Shown: positions 8,247 through 17,047, numbered from the stretch's first letter. The stretch is 37,227 nucleotides of DNA from Bacteriovorax sp. (GCA_014378525.1 JACMNL010000030.1:1-37227), one strand, 5' to 3'. Notes: generated from the letters alone by a model not told the origin. A program made the numbers and translations.

Positions 8247-9695
8247 CTACTTTGAAAGATTTTTTACGAAGTCAGATTCCCAAAGCCCGAGACAAGTTCC
8301 GTTGCTCAAAATAAGCACGACACTTTCCGGCCCGGTAATTTTTTCAATCTCTGTCATAAGTTCCGGCAGAGTTCCGACAACACTTCCCGGCCTTCCCGAT
8401 TTTTTTACACCTTCAACAATCTTGTAGATATCAAGATCGCCGACATCTTTAACACTTGTCGGTCTCGTTGGTTTTGTAAAAATAACAGAGGCAGCTCGAG
8501 TTAGTGACTCTTCAAATTCTTTCTGGAAAATCGCACTTCTGGCAGTCGCCGAATTTGGCTCCATGATGACGTTGATTTTTTTTCCTGGATATTTTGTAAT
8601 GATCCCGTCTAGTGTTAACTCGACAGCACGAGGGTGGTGAGCAAAGTCGTCGATGACAAGAGCACCTTTGTAAATTCCGCGAACTTCCTGACGGCGTTTC
8701 ACCATCTGAAGATCTTTAATCGCAGCTGCGATCTGGTCTCTTGTAAATCCTTCCGATAGTGCGTAGATAATAACGGCAGCAAGGTTTGCGACGTTGTGTC
8801 TTCCGATAAGATTCGTTTCGAAAGTATAAGTTTCTTTATTTAAATTTAACTGAAAGCTGGTTCCTTTTGGTGACGATTCTAAAATTTTCGGACCTACGTC
8901 TGATTTTTCTCCGTACTTGATCCACTTATTTTTATCACCGTCTGAAAACTCAGCGAACAATTCATTAGCGGCCACATAATCTGAACAGAAAATGAATTTT
9001 TTATCGATGTGAGGAATTGCAGCTCTGAACTGATCTTTGATTGCTTCAACAGAAGCAAAAATATCAGCGTGGTCATATTCAAGCGACGTTAAAATAAGAT
9101 TGTCGATTGAGTATGACCGGAACTTAGAAATTTTTTCAAAGTAAGCAGAATCGTATTCATCTGATTCGATGAAAAAATATTTTCCGCTTCCAAGTTTTGA
9201 AGAAGGACGGTTTTCCATAACTCCACCGATTAAATAACCAGGAAGAGCATTTAGATTTTCGAAAACCTGAGTTGCTAAATATGTCGTTGTTGTTTTACCG
9301 TGAGTTCCGGCGATACCGATAACATTTACTTCGCTTAAAACCAGCGCTCCGATTGATGTCGGGAATGAAGCGAACTTTACCCCTGACTCTTCGATAATTT
9401 TTGCATCAGGGCCACCGTTTGGAATAACGTTACCGACAACTATAAGGTCAAACTTGCTTAGAAATGCCTGATCAACTTTGTCGAGTTTATGCAATGGAAT
9501 GCCTGTCGACTCTAAATATGTACTCATCGGAGGATAATAATTTGTATCTCCACCTTCTACATCAAAACCTTTTTCTTTTAACAAACAGGCAGCAGCTCCC
9601 ATCCCGGTTCCGCATACTCTGTAAAAAAACACTCGTTTAATATCTTTTTGAAGCTTCTTCAGACCGCTGTAGTCAAGTTTGTTTGCTAAATTCAT
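8247..9695 (-). CDS. mpl: UDP-MurNAc:murein tripeptide ligase Mpl (Mur ligase family)
   Basis: A 482-residue Mur ligase. The N-terminal UDP-binding part shows VCGTGMGAAACLL and the Mpl-like TNYYPPMSTYLESTGI. The ATP-binding P-loop is GTHGKTTT at 130-137, followed by FIESDEYDSAYFEK, and the C-terminal domain has VIDDFAHHPRAVELTL. Mpl re-attaches the recycled tripeptide L-Ala-D-Glu-mDAP to UDP-MurNAc in the cytoplasm, so old or foreign wall peptides feed new peptidoglycan. MurC is the main alternative. The YPPMS motif and the acidic EYDSAYFEK region favour Mpl. The ATG has AGGA 7 bases upstream. The exported protein at 6552-8243 follows after 3 bases. Confidence 0.9.
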   Translation of the reverse strand: MNLANKLDYSGLKKLQKDIKRVFFYRVCGTGMGAAACLLKEKGFDVEGGDTNYYPPMSTYLESTGIPLHKLDKVDQAFLSKFDLIVVGNVIPNGGPDAKIIEESGVKFASFPTSIGALVLSEVNVIGIAGTHGKTTTTYLATQVFENLNALPGYLIGGVMENRPSSKLGSGKYFFIESDEYDSAYFEKISKFRSYSIDNLILTSLEYDHADIFASVEAIKDQFRAAIPHIDKKFIFCSDYVAANELFAEFSDGDKNKWIKYGEKSDVGPKILESSPKGTSFQLNLNKETYTFETNLIGRHNVANLAAVIIYALSEGFTRDQIAAAIKDLQMVKRRQEVRGIYKGALVIDDFAHHPRAVELTLDGIITKYPGKKINVIMEPNSATARSAIFQKEFEESLTRAASVIFTKPTRPTSVKDVGDLDIYKIVEGVKKSGRPGSVVGTLPELMTEIEKITGPESVVLILSNGTCLGLWESDFVKNLSK

Positions 9696-9800
9696 GATTG
9701 TTCCTGTCAGGTAATAGAGTAGCGTTTCTAAATCTTAACATATTTATAGCTAAAACATAAGCGCAAAGTTGCCGATGATACTGGGAGAAGGAGTGAGTTT

Positions 9801-11399
9801 GTGAAAAATTTAGTTCAATTTTTATGCATTGGTTTGATGTTAATTTTTAACAGTTGTTCAACTGTTATTGAAAGAACACCTGCAGAAGTTGATAACAAAA
9901 TTTTTAATCAGGCATTCTCTTTTTCTGCAATTGAAACTTCTGATTACAATTTTGAGGAAGAAGTTAAAAAGTATACCAGCCTCTATACAGGCGGTAACGA
10001 AGGAAACATCAGAAGAGTTGAACAAATTAAAGTTAAAACACTTCCAGACGGCGCCATCTTCAAAGTCGAATTAGGTTATGAAGAAAAAACAGGTGCCATG
10101 CTTTATAAAATTTATTCAACACCTAAAGCATACAAAGACATTGCAGCTTCAAGCGGAGTCATGAACTTTGTAATTAATCTTTTACAGGGACAGCTTAAAC
10201 ATGCCTCTTCAGGGTTCGAGTTGTATTACAATGCCCAGGCCGGTGATCCGATTGCACTTGAAAATGTTTTAAAACTCAGAGGACTTCCTCCGGTGCAGCC
10301 ACTTTCGCAAATGCCAGTCTACAATGACAATCCTCTTTATAAAGAAGGACAAAAAGAAGTTAAAGTAGCTAGAGACGAATTAAAAGATGAAATCACTGTA
10401 TTTAAGAAAAAACGTGCTGCTGATAAAGTTAAAAGAAAAGCTCCACTGGATGCTCTCGATAAAGTTCCCGAAGGAAAACAATTCAGGGCCCTGGTTGCAA
10501 AAAACGACCGCAAGGGAGCAGCTGCAATTTTAAAAAAATATCTTCCATGGGAAGAGATGCCTCCGTTTGAAAAACAATTCTGGGAAAATTATCTCGACAT
10601 CATGGTAAATCCCGTTCCTCTTGATCAACGGGTTTTAATTTACAGAGGTCTGAACGATGACTATATCAATCGCGGAATCGTAGGCGGAAAAGAGCTTTCA
10701 GAAAAAGAGGCCATTCTAAAAGACCGTGCCTTTATTATGTCGTCAGGTATGGTAAAAAATCAGGGATCGTGGAACAGACGCCTGCGCACACTTGAGGCCA
10801 TGTATGAAAAATTTATTGCGACAATCGGTGGCAGTGATGAATATTCACAATCTGCGCGAATTACTACAATGTTTGGCCAGCACGCTGCTGATCCAAAAGG
10901 AAGCCCCTTCATTTCACTGACTCCACAAATTGGTGTTGCAGAAAGTTTCGGGCAAAAACGCACATCTTCATATCTGATTGATCCAAGATTATTGAGTTTT
11001 AATTATGCTTCTTCATTTGCTAATGAAGTTGAATATCTAATTCCGATTACAACTTTTCCGGATGAATTGATAGCCATCGCAGATGTGGATCTGATGCATG
11101 AAATGGATCCCGCAATGGATAATAGAAAATATCTGGAGAAAAAACTCGAAGAACACATTACGGATGCCTATGGCAAAGGTGAAAAAGACGCCGTCATCAC
11201 CCGAATAAGGAAAAACACATTTCAATTTTTCAGGATGAAAGACAATCTTGCAACGGATGTAAAAGGCCCGGCTGCAGGTCCGGGTAATTTAAAATTTTAT
11301 AAAAACTTTTTAACTAAAGATGATCCCAAGCCAGCTCTATCACCAAAAGGTGAATTGAACTGCAAGGATCTGATAGAACTTTTCTGGATGGCCAAGTAA
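9801..11399 (+). CDS. Lipoprotein with an ADP-ribosyltransferase-like C-terminal domain
   Basis: 532 residues. A lipoprotein signal ends IFNSC, with C19 as the lipidated residue (an imperfect lipobox). Residues 20-270 form an unrecognised region with a Lys-rich helical part near 185-215. From about 275 to 425 the protein carries an R-S-E-type ADP-ribosyltransferase pattern: LIYRGL with R282, then FISLTPQIGVAESFG with S372-L-T374 in place of the STS motif, then NEVEYLIP with E409-V-E411 as the ExE motif. In that family R and S bind NAD+ and the second Glu is catalytic. The start is GTG with GGAGAAGGAG upstream. The stop overlaps the next lipoprotein gene (TAATG). The fold is inferred from the motifs, and activity and target are unknown. 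Confidence 0.8.
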   Translation: MKNLVQFLCIGLMLIFNSCSTVIERTPAEVDNKIFNQAFSFSAIETSDYNFEEEVKKYTSLYTGGNEGNIRRVEQIKVKTLPDGAIFKVELGYEEKTGAMLYKIYSTPKAYKDIAASSGVMNFVINLLQGQLKHASSGFELYYNAQAGDPIALENVLKLRGLPPVQPLSQMPVYNDNPLYKEGQKEVKVARDELKDEITVFKKKRAADKVKRKAPLDALDKVPEGKQFRALVAKNDRKGAAAILKKYLPWEEMPPFEKQFWENYLDIMVNPVPLDQRVLIYRGLNDDYINRGIVGGKELSEKEAILKDRAFIMSSGMVKNQGSWNRRLRTLEAMYEKFIATIGGSDEYSQSARITTMFGQHAADPKGSPFISLTPQIGVAESFGQKRTSSYLIDPRLLSFNYASSFANEVEYLIPITTFPDELIAIADVDLMHEMDPAMDNRKYLEKKLEEHITDAYGKGEKDAVITRIRKNTFQFFRMKDNLATDVKGPAAGPGNLKFYKNFLTKDDPKPALSPKGELNCKDLIELFWMAK

Positions 11400-13879
11400 T
11401 GAAACTATTAAGTTTATCACTTATTCTCTCTCTATTTATTTCAAGTTGTTCGAACTTACAGTTCGTTCGACCTGGAGTTGCTACTGCACCTCAAAGTACA
11501 ATGCGTCTTCCTGCTTCGAACGTTGATGAAATCACTTATTACTTATCCGTAGATAAATTTAAATATTACTTGAATGAATACTCTGTAGCTCAGGAAGGAA
11601 AAATCCCCCAGGAGATCGTCGATCATTTAAGAGATATGAGTGTCGAGAAGATCATGAAACTGGAACTGGATCATGACCAGCTTCTGGACGCGAACAATTA
11701 CGATAAAATGATTGTCCAGATTTTAAAGGACGAAGATCTTTTAAAAGGTGTAACTCAGACCCAGCTAAAATGGAATTATAACTTCTTCAAAAATAAATTG
11801 AATGAAGCGTTCGCTCTTGCACCAAGCAAGCTCGACATTAATTTGAGTATGCCAAGCACTGCAAGTGACATCGATACCGGAATTACAATTAATCCGACCG
11901 AACTTGCGCCTGAAGATATGACTCTCGATTCAGGCCACTATATTTCCAATCGTACAACGCGGGCAATTTTTTGGGAAGCAAACGAAAACAACCGTCCCAT
12001 AGAGTTTCATCTTGGTGACAGCCGTGAATTCTTAAAAGAGTTAAAAGATAAAAACGGAGAAATACTTTTCGAAGTAAAACCATTTGCAAAAAACTATAAC
12101 AAAATTTACATTATTCAGTACCCTGGAGAAAAGACTTACCGTTACGCCATCACCAATATTGGTGGCAAGGACCGTCTCGACCATTTAACTCACCAGATTT
12201 CACTTTCAAATATCACGAACGGAAAACTTAAAAGCAAAGTCATCGTTAAGGGTGACATAAAAAGATTCCATGCTGCTAAAACAGAAGAGCATGAACTACA
12301 GCTTCGACTCCTTCCACATGCAGACAGAGTTATCATAGGCCAAAAGGAATCTATAGACGGAAAATTCAACCTTTTCTGGAAAAGAGAAGCACTAAAAAAT
12401 CTTTATGCCGACAATCAGATTTATTTCCAGAAAACGCTGGAGGGAATGCCTGAAAAAGACAGGACAAAATATTTCCAGATGATGAACTCAAATAACTACG
12501 AAGCCATGTTCAAGGACAAAAAAATTCTTGAAGATGCTTTCCTTTTATTCGAAGATTTTTTCACAAAAAATCCGGATAAACTCCCCGCGAAATTTAAAAC
12601 TTATAACTATGACAACTTCACGGTTGAAATGTGCGACTACGTTTTTTCTGACAACGGAAAAGATGTCAGATGGCGTGTCGTTTCCAATGTATGGGGTGAC
12701 GAAGTTATTCCTATTGCACAGGCCTTAAAAAATACCGGCAATACAAATGTAACTTACATGGGAACAGCTGGTGCCTTCGCAGACAAGGGATATAAAGTTG
12801 GTGACCTCGTTGTACCAAACGCTATCCGCGACGGGGCCGGAACAGAAAAAATGTTTTCGCAGACAATGAAAATTGAAGGCGCACGTTACGGCGGAACTGT
12901 AGAGCATGTAGGTTCTCCTTTCGAAGAAGACAATGCCTGGCTTGCAAAGGCGCGCGCACAATCTGATTTTGTTGAAGTTGAAACATCATATCTGAGAAGA
13001 ATTTTCAACGGACCAAAAGATAACATCGAATTTTATCTTCTGGTTTCTGATATTTTAGGAAGTGATACTGAAACTCTTGCTCACGCGACAAGCGGAAAAA
13101 GAAAAAATGCCCAGAACAAACTTCTTGCGGAGTTATTTAAGAGAGACGCGAAATCTGCTCCATTCCCTGTGAAGGTAGCACCTTCAAATGCCGTCGAGAG
13201 AGCAAAAAATCTGGTACTGAAAGTGCTGGAGAAAAAGACACCTGCTTTCCGTTATTATGTTTTCTCTCATTTAAAAAACACTCCGAATTTAACTGAAAAA
13301 GATATTCTTGCATTCGCGGAAAAGAAACCGGCCTTCACGGATACCTATCTGGTGGACCGTCTGGTTAAAATCAGTGAAGTCATTCATGAACTTAGAAAGA
13401 GTTATCCAGAGGCCGGTAATTTCGATATTGCCTTCTCAAAATCGCTCATCCTTGGAACGTGGAACCCGAAAGAAGATAAATTGAACATTACGATCAAAGC
13501 AAAAAACACGCAGGCGCAGAAAGAGATTGAAGCGGCCTTCAAAGACAATCAAAAATTCCTGGACTCAATAAAATCTTTTGCAATTTTTGACACAAGAATG
13601 GCAATCGATGATCCGAATATGGTTTGGATGAAGGTCCCTGAAAAAACCGACCCAGATCTGCTCGTGAAACTCTATGCACACGCAGGTTTTCAAAATGCCG
13701 GACTTTATAAAAACGTTACATACAACGGAAACATCACGCTGGACTTTTTACCAACGGCTAGAGCTGAAAATCCTCTTGAAGCCTACTATCAGGGTAAAGG
13801 GATTGTTCCAGCTGCGAACCTAAAAGAAGTTGGTGGGACGTGTATGGAAGCGATGAGAAGGTTAATGCAGATTATATAG
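11399..13879 (+). CDS. Large lipoprotein with a nucleoside-phosphorylase-like domain
   Basis: 826 residues. The lipoprotein signal ends FISSC (C17). Residues 40-400 are unrecognised. About 405-600 resembles the nucleoside phosphorylase/nucleosidase (PNP/MTAN) superfamily: GTAGAF at 455-460, VGDLVVP at 467-473, VEVETSYL at 525-532 in the position of the Glu-containing substrate motif, and LLVSD at 547-551 in the position of the usual SD catalytic motif. Such enzymes cleave the glycosidic bond of nucleosides. The remaining 220 residues are unassigned. It is translationally coupled to the ADP-ribosyltransferase-like lipoprotein gene by a 1-base overlap. I see the motif order clearly, but activity, substrate and cellular role are inference. 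Confidence 0.8.
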   Translation: MKLLSLSLILSLFISSCSNLQFVRPGVATAPQSTMRLPASNVDEITYYLSVDKFKYYLNEYSVAQEGKIPQEIVDHLRDMSVEKIMKLELDHDQLLDANNYDKMIVQILKDEDLLKGVTQTQLKWNYNFFKNKLNEAFALAPSKLDINLSMPSTASDIDTGITINPTELAPEDMTLDSGHYISNRTTRAIFWEANENNRPIEFHLGDSREFLKELKDKNGEILFEVKPFAKNYNKIYIIQYPGEKTYRYAITNIGGKDRLDHLTHQISLSNITNGKLKSKVIVKGDIKRFHAAKTEEHELQLRLLPHADRVIIGQKESIDGKFNLFWKREALKNLYADNQIYFQKTLEGMPEKDRTKYFQMMNSNNYEAMFKDKKILEDAFLLFEDFFTKNPDKLPAKFKTYNYDNFTVEMCDYVFSDNGKDVRWRVVSNVWGDEVIPIAQALKNTGNTNVTYMGTAGAFADKGYKVGDLVVPNAIRDGAGTEKMFSQTMKIEGARYGGTVEHVGSPFEEDNAWLAKARAQSDFVEVETSYLRRIFNGPKDNIEFYLLVSDILGSDTETLAHATSGKRKNAQNKLLAELFKRDAKSAPFPVKVAPSNAVERAKNLVLKVLEKKTPAFRYYVFSHLKNTPNLTEKDILAFAEKKPAFTDTYLVDRLVKISEVIHELRKSYPEAGNFDIAFSKSLILGTWNPKEDKLNITIKAKNTQAQKEIEAAFKDNQKFLDSIKSFAIFDTRMAIDDPNMVWMKVPEKTDPDLLVKLYAHAGFQNAGLYKNVTYNGNITLDFLPTARAENPLEAYYQGKGIVPAANLKEVGGTCMEAMRRLMQII

Positions 13880-13904
13880 ATCTGGATATCGGAGAATTTT
13901 TTTG

Positions 13905-14549
13905 ATGAAACGTTTTGGGGTGTACGCCCTGGCCTTAACATTAACGGTGATATTTTGTAGTTGTGACAGCAATGTGACGATTTTTACAAATTCTAAATCA
14001 TCGTCATACAATCCACGACTGCATTTAAGTGCTGTCGGTGAGAATGAAAAACTACCGAACGGAGTCAGGGAACTTCTTAATCAAAACAGCGATAAAAAAA
14101 AGTCCATTGCTAAATTCCCTCTTTCTTATTATCTGATCCAGGAAGAAGACACTACATTTCTTCGTACAAAAAAATTCGATACAGAGATTGTTGATCAGCT
14201 TGATTCGAGTGTAAGCGGCGACAGATATTTTAAACTCTTCGTTCATCCGGACTCTGATGCCGTATATGCTTTTTTAAAACATGCCTACAGGTATATCGGA
14301 CCTGATGAAACCGAGTTCGTCGCCTCTTCTATACCTGGAAATAAAACAGTCGTTGTCTGGACAAAAAAGAACCTGAAGAAAACTCCTTTCATCGTAAAGA
14401 CAGTCCTCGATCAGGCCAGCATGCAGGAGATAAGTTCCAGATTTCCTGCGACTGCACCAGAGATGGCAACCCTGATTTTCAAGCGAAAAATAAAAGGTAC
14501 TAATGAGAAAATCGAAGGTCAGCAGATCACACCTGTTCCTCAGTTTTAG
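13905..14549 (+). CDS. Lipoprotein of unknown function, third gene of the operon
   Basis: 214 residues from ATG at 13905. A TTG directly before it (13902) is also possible, and GGAG at 13891 serves either. The signal peptide ends IFCSC, giving a lipidated Cys at residue 20 of this start followed by DSN. An Asp at +2 would favour retention in the inner membrane by the E. coli rule, unlike the Ser at +2 in the two preceding lipoproteins; whether that rule holds here is unknown. The mature part is a mixed-charge globular region with a Pro/Gln tail and no recognised family. It starts 25 bases after the 826-residue lipoprotein gene, so one transcript is likely. Confidence 0.78.
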   Translation: MKRFGVYALALTLTVIFCSCDSNVTIFTNSKSSSYNPRLHLSAVGENEKLPNGVRELLNQNSDKKKSIAKFPLSYYLIQEEDTTFLRTKKFDTEIVDQLDSSVSGDRYFKLFVHPDSDAVYAFLKHAYRYIGPDETEFVASSIPGNKTVVVWTKKNLKKTPFIVKTVLDQASMQEISSRFPATAPEMATLIFKRKIKGTNEKIEGQQITPVPQF

Positions 14550-14612
14550 TCTACTTATCCTGTAATTTTTACGGCCCTGTTCATTTTTTCAACACACATT
14601 TTTTAATCCTCC

Positions 14613-14618
14613 TATAAT
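14613..14618 (+). promoter_or_regulatory. Perfect -10 box for the gene at 14651
   Basis: TATAAT lies 32 bases upstream of the ATG. The only -35 candidate (TTCAAC at 14588) has a poor 19-base spacing, so the full promoter is uncertain. The strong Shine-Dalgarno AGGAG follows 5 bases before the start. The 14550-14650 gap shows no clear terminator for the lipoprotein operon. Confidence 0.4.
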
Positions 14619-14650
14619 CCGACAACAACAAATTCTAGTGAGGAGTTAAT

Positions 14651-15205
14651 ATGAAAGCATTACTTTTAGGACTTTTAGTTCTTACCATTTCAGCAAACGT
14701 ACATGCTGCTGCAGAAACTCGTGAATACAAAAAAGACAGCGGTGTTCAGGCCACTGTTACAATCCATACTGAAGAAACAGATGGAACTCAGGCAGCTGCA
14801 TACGTAGATGCTCAGGAAAACAAAAAATTTATTGAAGATCTTTTAGCAGACGCTACTTCTCCACTTGCAAAACTTAAAGCAGAAATCGAAAAAGAAAGCT
14901 GTGATGCGAACAGCACTCCTGAAAATCCATGGATTGATGGTTGCGGTGAAGTGACAATTACTGAAGCAGTTAGAACTTCTTTCGGAAGAGGCGGATGGAT
15001 GTCAGGTGGTGCAGGTTATACTTTCTTCGTTGGATTTACATCTGACGGATCTGGGAGATTTTTTGATGTTACCCACATGGTAACAATTTCTGAATCTGCA
15101 GAAGCTCAAGTAACTCCTGATACATTTGATTATAACGGAATCGTGATCAAGACTTTAACTCTTGATGAAATCAAAAAATTAGAAAAAAAAGAAATTGAAC
15201 GTTAA
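14651..15205 (+). CDS. Exported protein of unknown function
   Basis: 184 residues with a Sec signal peptide (MKALLLGLLVLTISANVHA, then AAE). The mature protein is acidic, Thr/Glu-rich and probably beta-rich. It has two cysteines (KESCDAN and DGCGEV) that could form a disulfide, a glycine patch (GRGGWMSGGAGY), and a charged helical C terminus (DEIKKLEKKEIER). It has its own -10 box, a strong ribosome binding site (AGGAG) and a strong terminator at 15213-15238, so it is a single-gene unit that may be well expressed. No family is recognised. Confidence 0.82.
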   Translation: MKALLLGLLVLTISANVHAAAETREYKKDSGVQATVTIHTEETDGTQAAAYVDAQENKKFIEDLLADATSPLAKLKAEIEKESCDANSTPENPWIDGCGEVTITEAVRTSFGRGGWMSGGAGYTFFVGFTSDGSGRFFDVTHMVTISESAEAQVTPDTFDYNGIVIKTLTLDEIKKLEKKEIER

Positions 15206-15212
15206 ATAAAAA

Positions 15213-15238
15213 GGGGAGCTGAAAAGCTCCCCTTTTTT
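15213..15238. terminator. Bidirectional intrinsic terminator
   Basis: An 8-bp stem GGGGAGCT-GAAA-AGCTCCCC with a GAAA loop is followed by six T on the plus strand and preceded by a run of A that gives a U-tract on the minus strand. It lies between the convergent exported-protein gene (ending 15205) and serine hydrolase gene (ending 15242), so it can serve both. Confidence 0.95.
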
Positions 15239-15241
15239 ATT

Positions 15242-16159
15242 CTACAAACGCCAGATAGCAGCGCCTAATGTTTTTCTCAAAGTCGTAAGTCCCGATCTTT
15301 CATACCAATAAGTTTGAGTCGCATTCGTTAAAATCACAGCACCCTTTTGTTGTTCGGGATCTATCCAGAACGATGTCCCGGTAAACCCCAGGTGGCCGAA
15401 AGTTTTTATCGTTGCTCCCTTTCCTGCCAGCGTATTTTCCGGATCCATCACGTGATCAAAACCCATAATAAATCGATCTTCATTCTTATGCGTTTTAAAT
15501 CCGATATTGAGCTGATCAATCATTGAAGCTTGTTTATTTAAATTTATAAGCGACCTGCAAAGACCACCGACAGTTGCAAACAAACCTGCGTGAGATATAA
15601 ACTCACCGATGTTATAACAATTATTATCGTGAACTTCACCACTGATAACATGCTTATTCCTGATTCCGTACTCAGGCGAAAAAGCATTTACTGGAATAGT
15701 CGTCCAATGAGTCATTTCCGGATCAAAGTAATACGAACACAAATCTTTTAATTTTTTGCCGGATTTTTTTTCAATCTCCAGCATGCATCTTAGAGATGAA
15801 TAATCTGAATATAAATTTGGGGATAATTTAATATCATATTCCAGCAAAAACTCTCTCCATCCTTTTTTCGAAAGTAGTCCACCGCTAGGAAGTCCAGCAA
15901 TATGATTTAAAAGAAGATTTGATTTTTCATCAAACAATTCAGGCTGCTTTAATTTCACAGCAGAATTTGTTAGTGCTTTCGTAAGACTGGCGAGATCAAA
16001 GTATAAGTATGGTCTTTCCGAAACAACGTTTGTCGCAGAAATCTCAAACGAGTCAAACGATGAATTCTTAAAATCAATTACACCGACTGCCAGAGAATCA
16101 AAATGCTGTCTTGAAAGTAGATCCAGTCCTAATTCTATAAGTTCTTTTTTCATAACCAT
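15242..16159 (-). CDS. Beta-lactamase-family serine hydrolase (YbbE/EstB-like)
   Basis: 305 residues from the ATG at 16159. A TTG at 16189 extends the frame without support, and ATG 16153 is also possible. The class C-like fold is shown by SLTK (S58, K61), YSD near residue 117 standing in for the YxN motif, LLNHIAGLPSG, the VHDNN...SHAGLF segment, and FGHLGFTG (H256-L-G) in place of the KTG motif. The VHD...HAGLF segment is common in YbbE-type hydrolases, which in Bacillus lie in a muropeptide-recovery operon. No signal peptide is seen, so it is probably cytoplasmic. The likely role is esterase or peptidoglycan-fragment hydrolysis rather than antibiotic resistance. It diverges from the FMN reductase gene. 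Confidence 0.85.
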   Translation of the reverse strand: MVMKKELIELGLDLLSRQHFDSLAVGVIDFKNSSFDSFEISATNVVSERPYLYFDLASLTKALTNSAVKLKQPELFDEKSNLLLNHIAGLPSGGLLSKKGWREFLLEYDIKLSPNLYSDYSSLRCMLEIEKKSGKKLKDLCSYYFDPEMTHWTTIPVNAFSPEYGIRNKHVISGEVHDNNCYNIGEFISHAGLFATVGGLCRSLINLNKQASMIDQLNIGFKTHKNEDRFIMGFDHVMDPENTLAGKGATIKTFGHLGFTGTSFWIDPEQQKGAVILTNATQTYWYERSGLTTLRKTLGAAIWRL

Positions 16160-16214
16160 AAGCTTAACCGTTTTTTTTATTTGAAGCAATTTAGCTTTGG
16201 GTTAACATGACTAT

Positions 16215-16691
16215 ATGAAAAAAATATTGGCGATTTCAGGCTCCCTTCGTTCCGGCTCAAAAAATACACTCATCCTTCATGCAATCAACAATCATTTTGC
16301 TGGAAGAGTGAAGATGGAACTGTTTGATGGCCTTGCCGATCTCCCGCATTTTAATCCCGATATAGAAATGGACAACATTGAAAGCGTTAAGCAATACCGT
16401 AATAGTTTAAAACATGCGGACTACGTTCTCATCTCCACTCCCGAGTACGCACATGGAATTCCCGGCAGTTTGAAAAATGCACTGGACTGGGTTGTTGGTA
16501 GCGGAGAATTAATTGATAAGAAAGTAGGACTTCTTTTTTCATCGAGTTCGGAAGCATTGTTTGTGCAGGAGCAGTTGATTGAAGTGATTCGTACGATGTC
16601 GGCAAAAATAGACAGGAGTGTGTGCTTGAAAATTTCAGGTGCGGAACTCACACCTGAAATTATATCTCTAATTGAAACTCTTATTTCATAA
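16215..16691 (+). CDS. NADPH-dependent FMN reductase (flavodoxin-like)
   Basis: 158 residues, typical length for the NADPH_dep_FMN_red family. The N-terminal loop ISGSLRSGSKNT binds the FMN phosphate. TPEYAHGIPGSLKNALDWV is the second family signature. These cytoplasmic proteins reduce FMN, quinones, chromate or azo dyes with NAD(P)H. The exact substrate cannot be read here. The gene is divergent from the serine hydrolase gene and its 3' end overlaps the convergent VOC gene by 11 bases. No good Shine-Dalgarno is visible. Confidence 0.92.
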   Translation: MKKILAISGSLRSGSKNTLILHAINNHFAGRVKMELFDGLADLPHFNPDIEMDNIESVKQYRNSLKHADYVLISTPEYAHGIPGSLKNALDWVVGSGELIDKKVGLLFSSSSEALFVQEQLIEVIRTMSAKIDRSVCLKISGAELTPEIISLIETLIS

Positions 16692-17046
16692 GTTTTAAAA
16701 CATTTCCATCAAGGTCTTCGAAAACCAGCATGTGTCCCCACGGCTGATTGGCTTCACCAAGAATTTTCCCACCGGCCGTAATGATACGTGCACGGTCTTC
16801 GGTGATATCAGTTGAACTAAATGTTACTGTCCCGCCATTTTCCTGTCCGTGTGCATTTCTTACAGTTGTTGGAATCGCCACACCTTCAGATCCGTGAAGA
16901 CCTAAGGTAAGGTTACCTACTCTCATGCTCGTCCAGTATTTATCACTCTCGCCTTCAACCATCATTTGCAATGCTTGTTTATAAAACTTAACTGCGCGGT
17001 CCATGTCACTCACATTGTAATAAAAATCTTTATATCCTGTGATCAT
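16681..17046 (-). CDS. VOC (glyoxalase/bleomycin resistance-like) family protein
   Basis: 121 residues forming the paired beta-alpha-beta-beta-beta modules of the VOC superfamily. YNVSDMDRAVKFYKQALQM starts the first module, and GGTVTFSSTDITEDRARIITAGGKILGE with the closing GHMLVFEDLDGNVLKLM forms the second. Family members bind a metal and act as lyases, dioxygenases or drug-binding proteins; which one applies is unknown. It starts one base after the end of the secretin N-like gene, with which it probably shares a transcript. Confidence 0.9.
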   Translation of the reverse strand: MITGYKDFYYNVSDMDRAVKFYKQALQMMVEGESDKYWTSMRVGNLTLGLHGSEGVAIPTTVRNAHGQENGGTVTFSSTDITEDRARIITAGGKILGEANQPWGHMLVFEDLDGNVLKLMK

Positions 17047-17047
17047 A

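Noticed and set aside
15242-16159. Antibiotic-resistance beta-lactamase
   Set aside because: The protein has no signal peptide and has HxG and YSD variants with a VHD...HAGLF segment, which fit YbbE/EstB-like hydrolases rather than a resistance enzyme.
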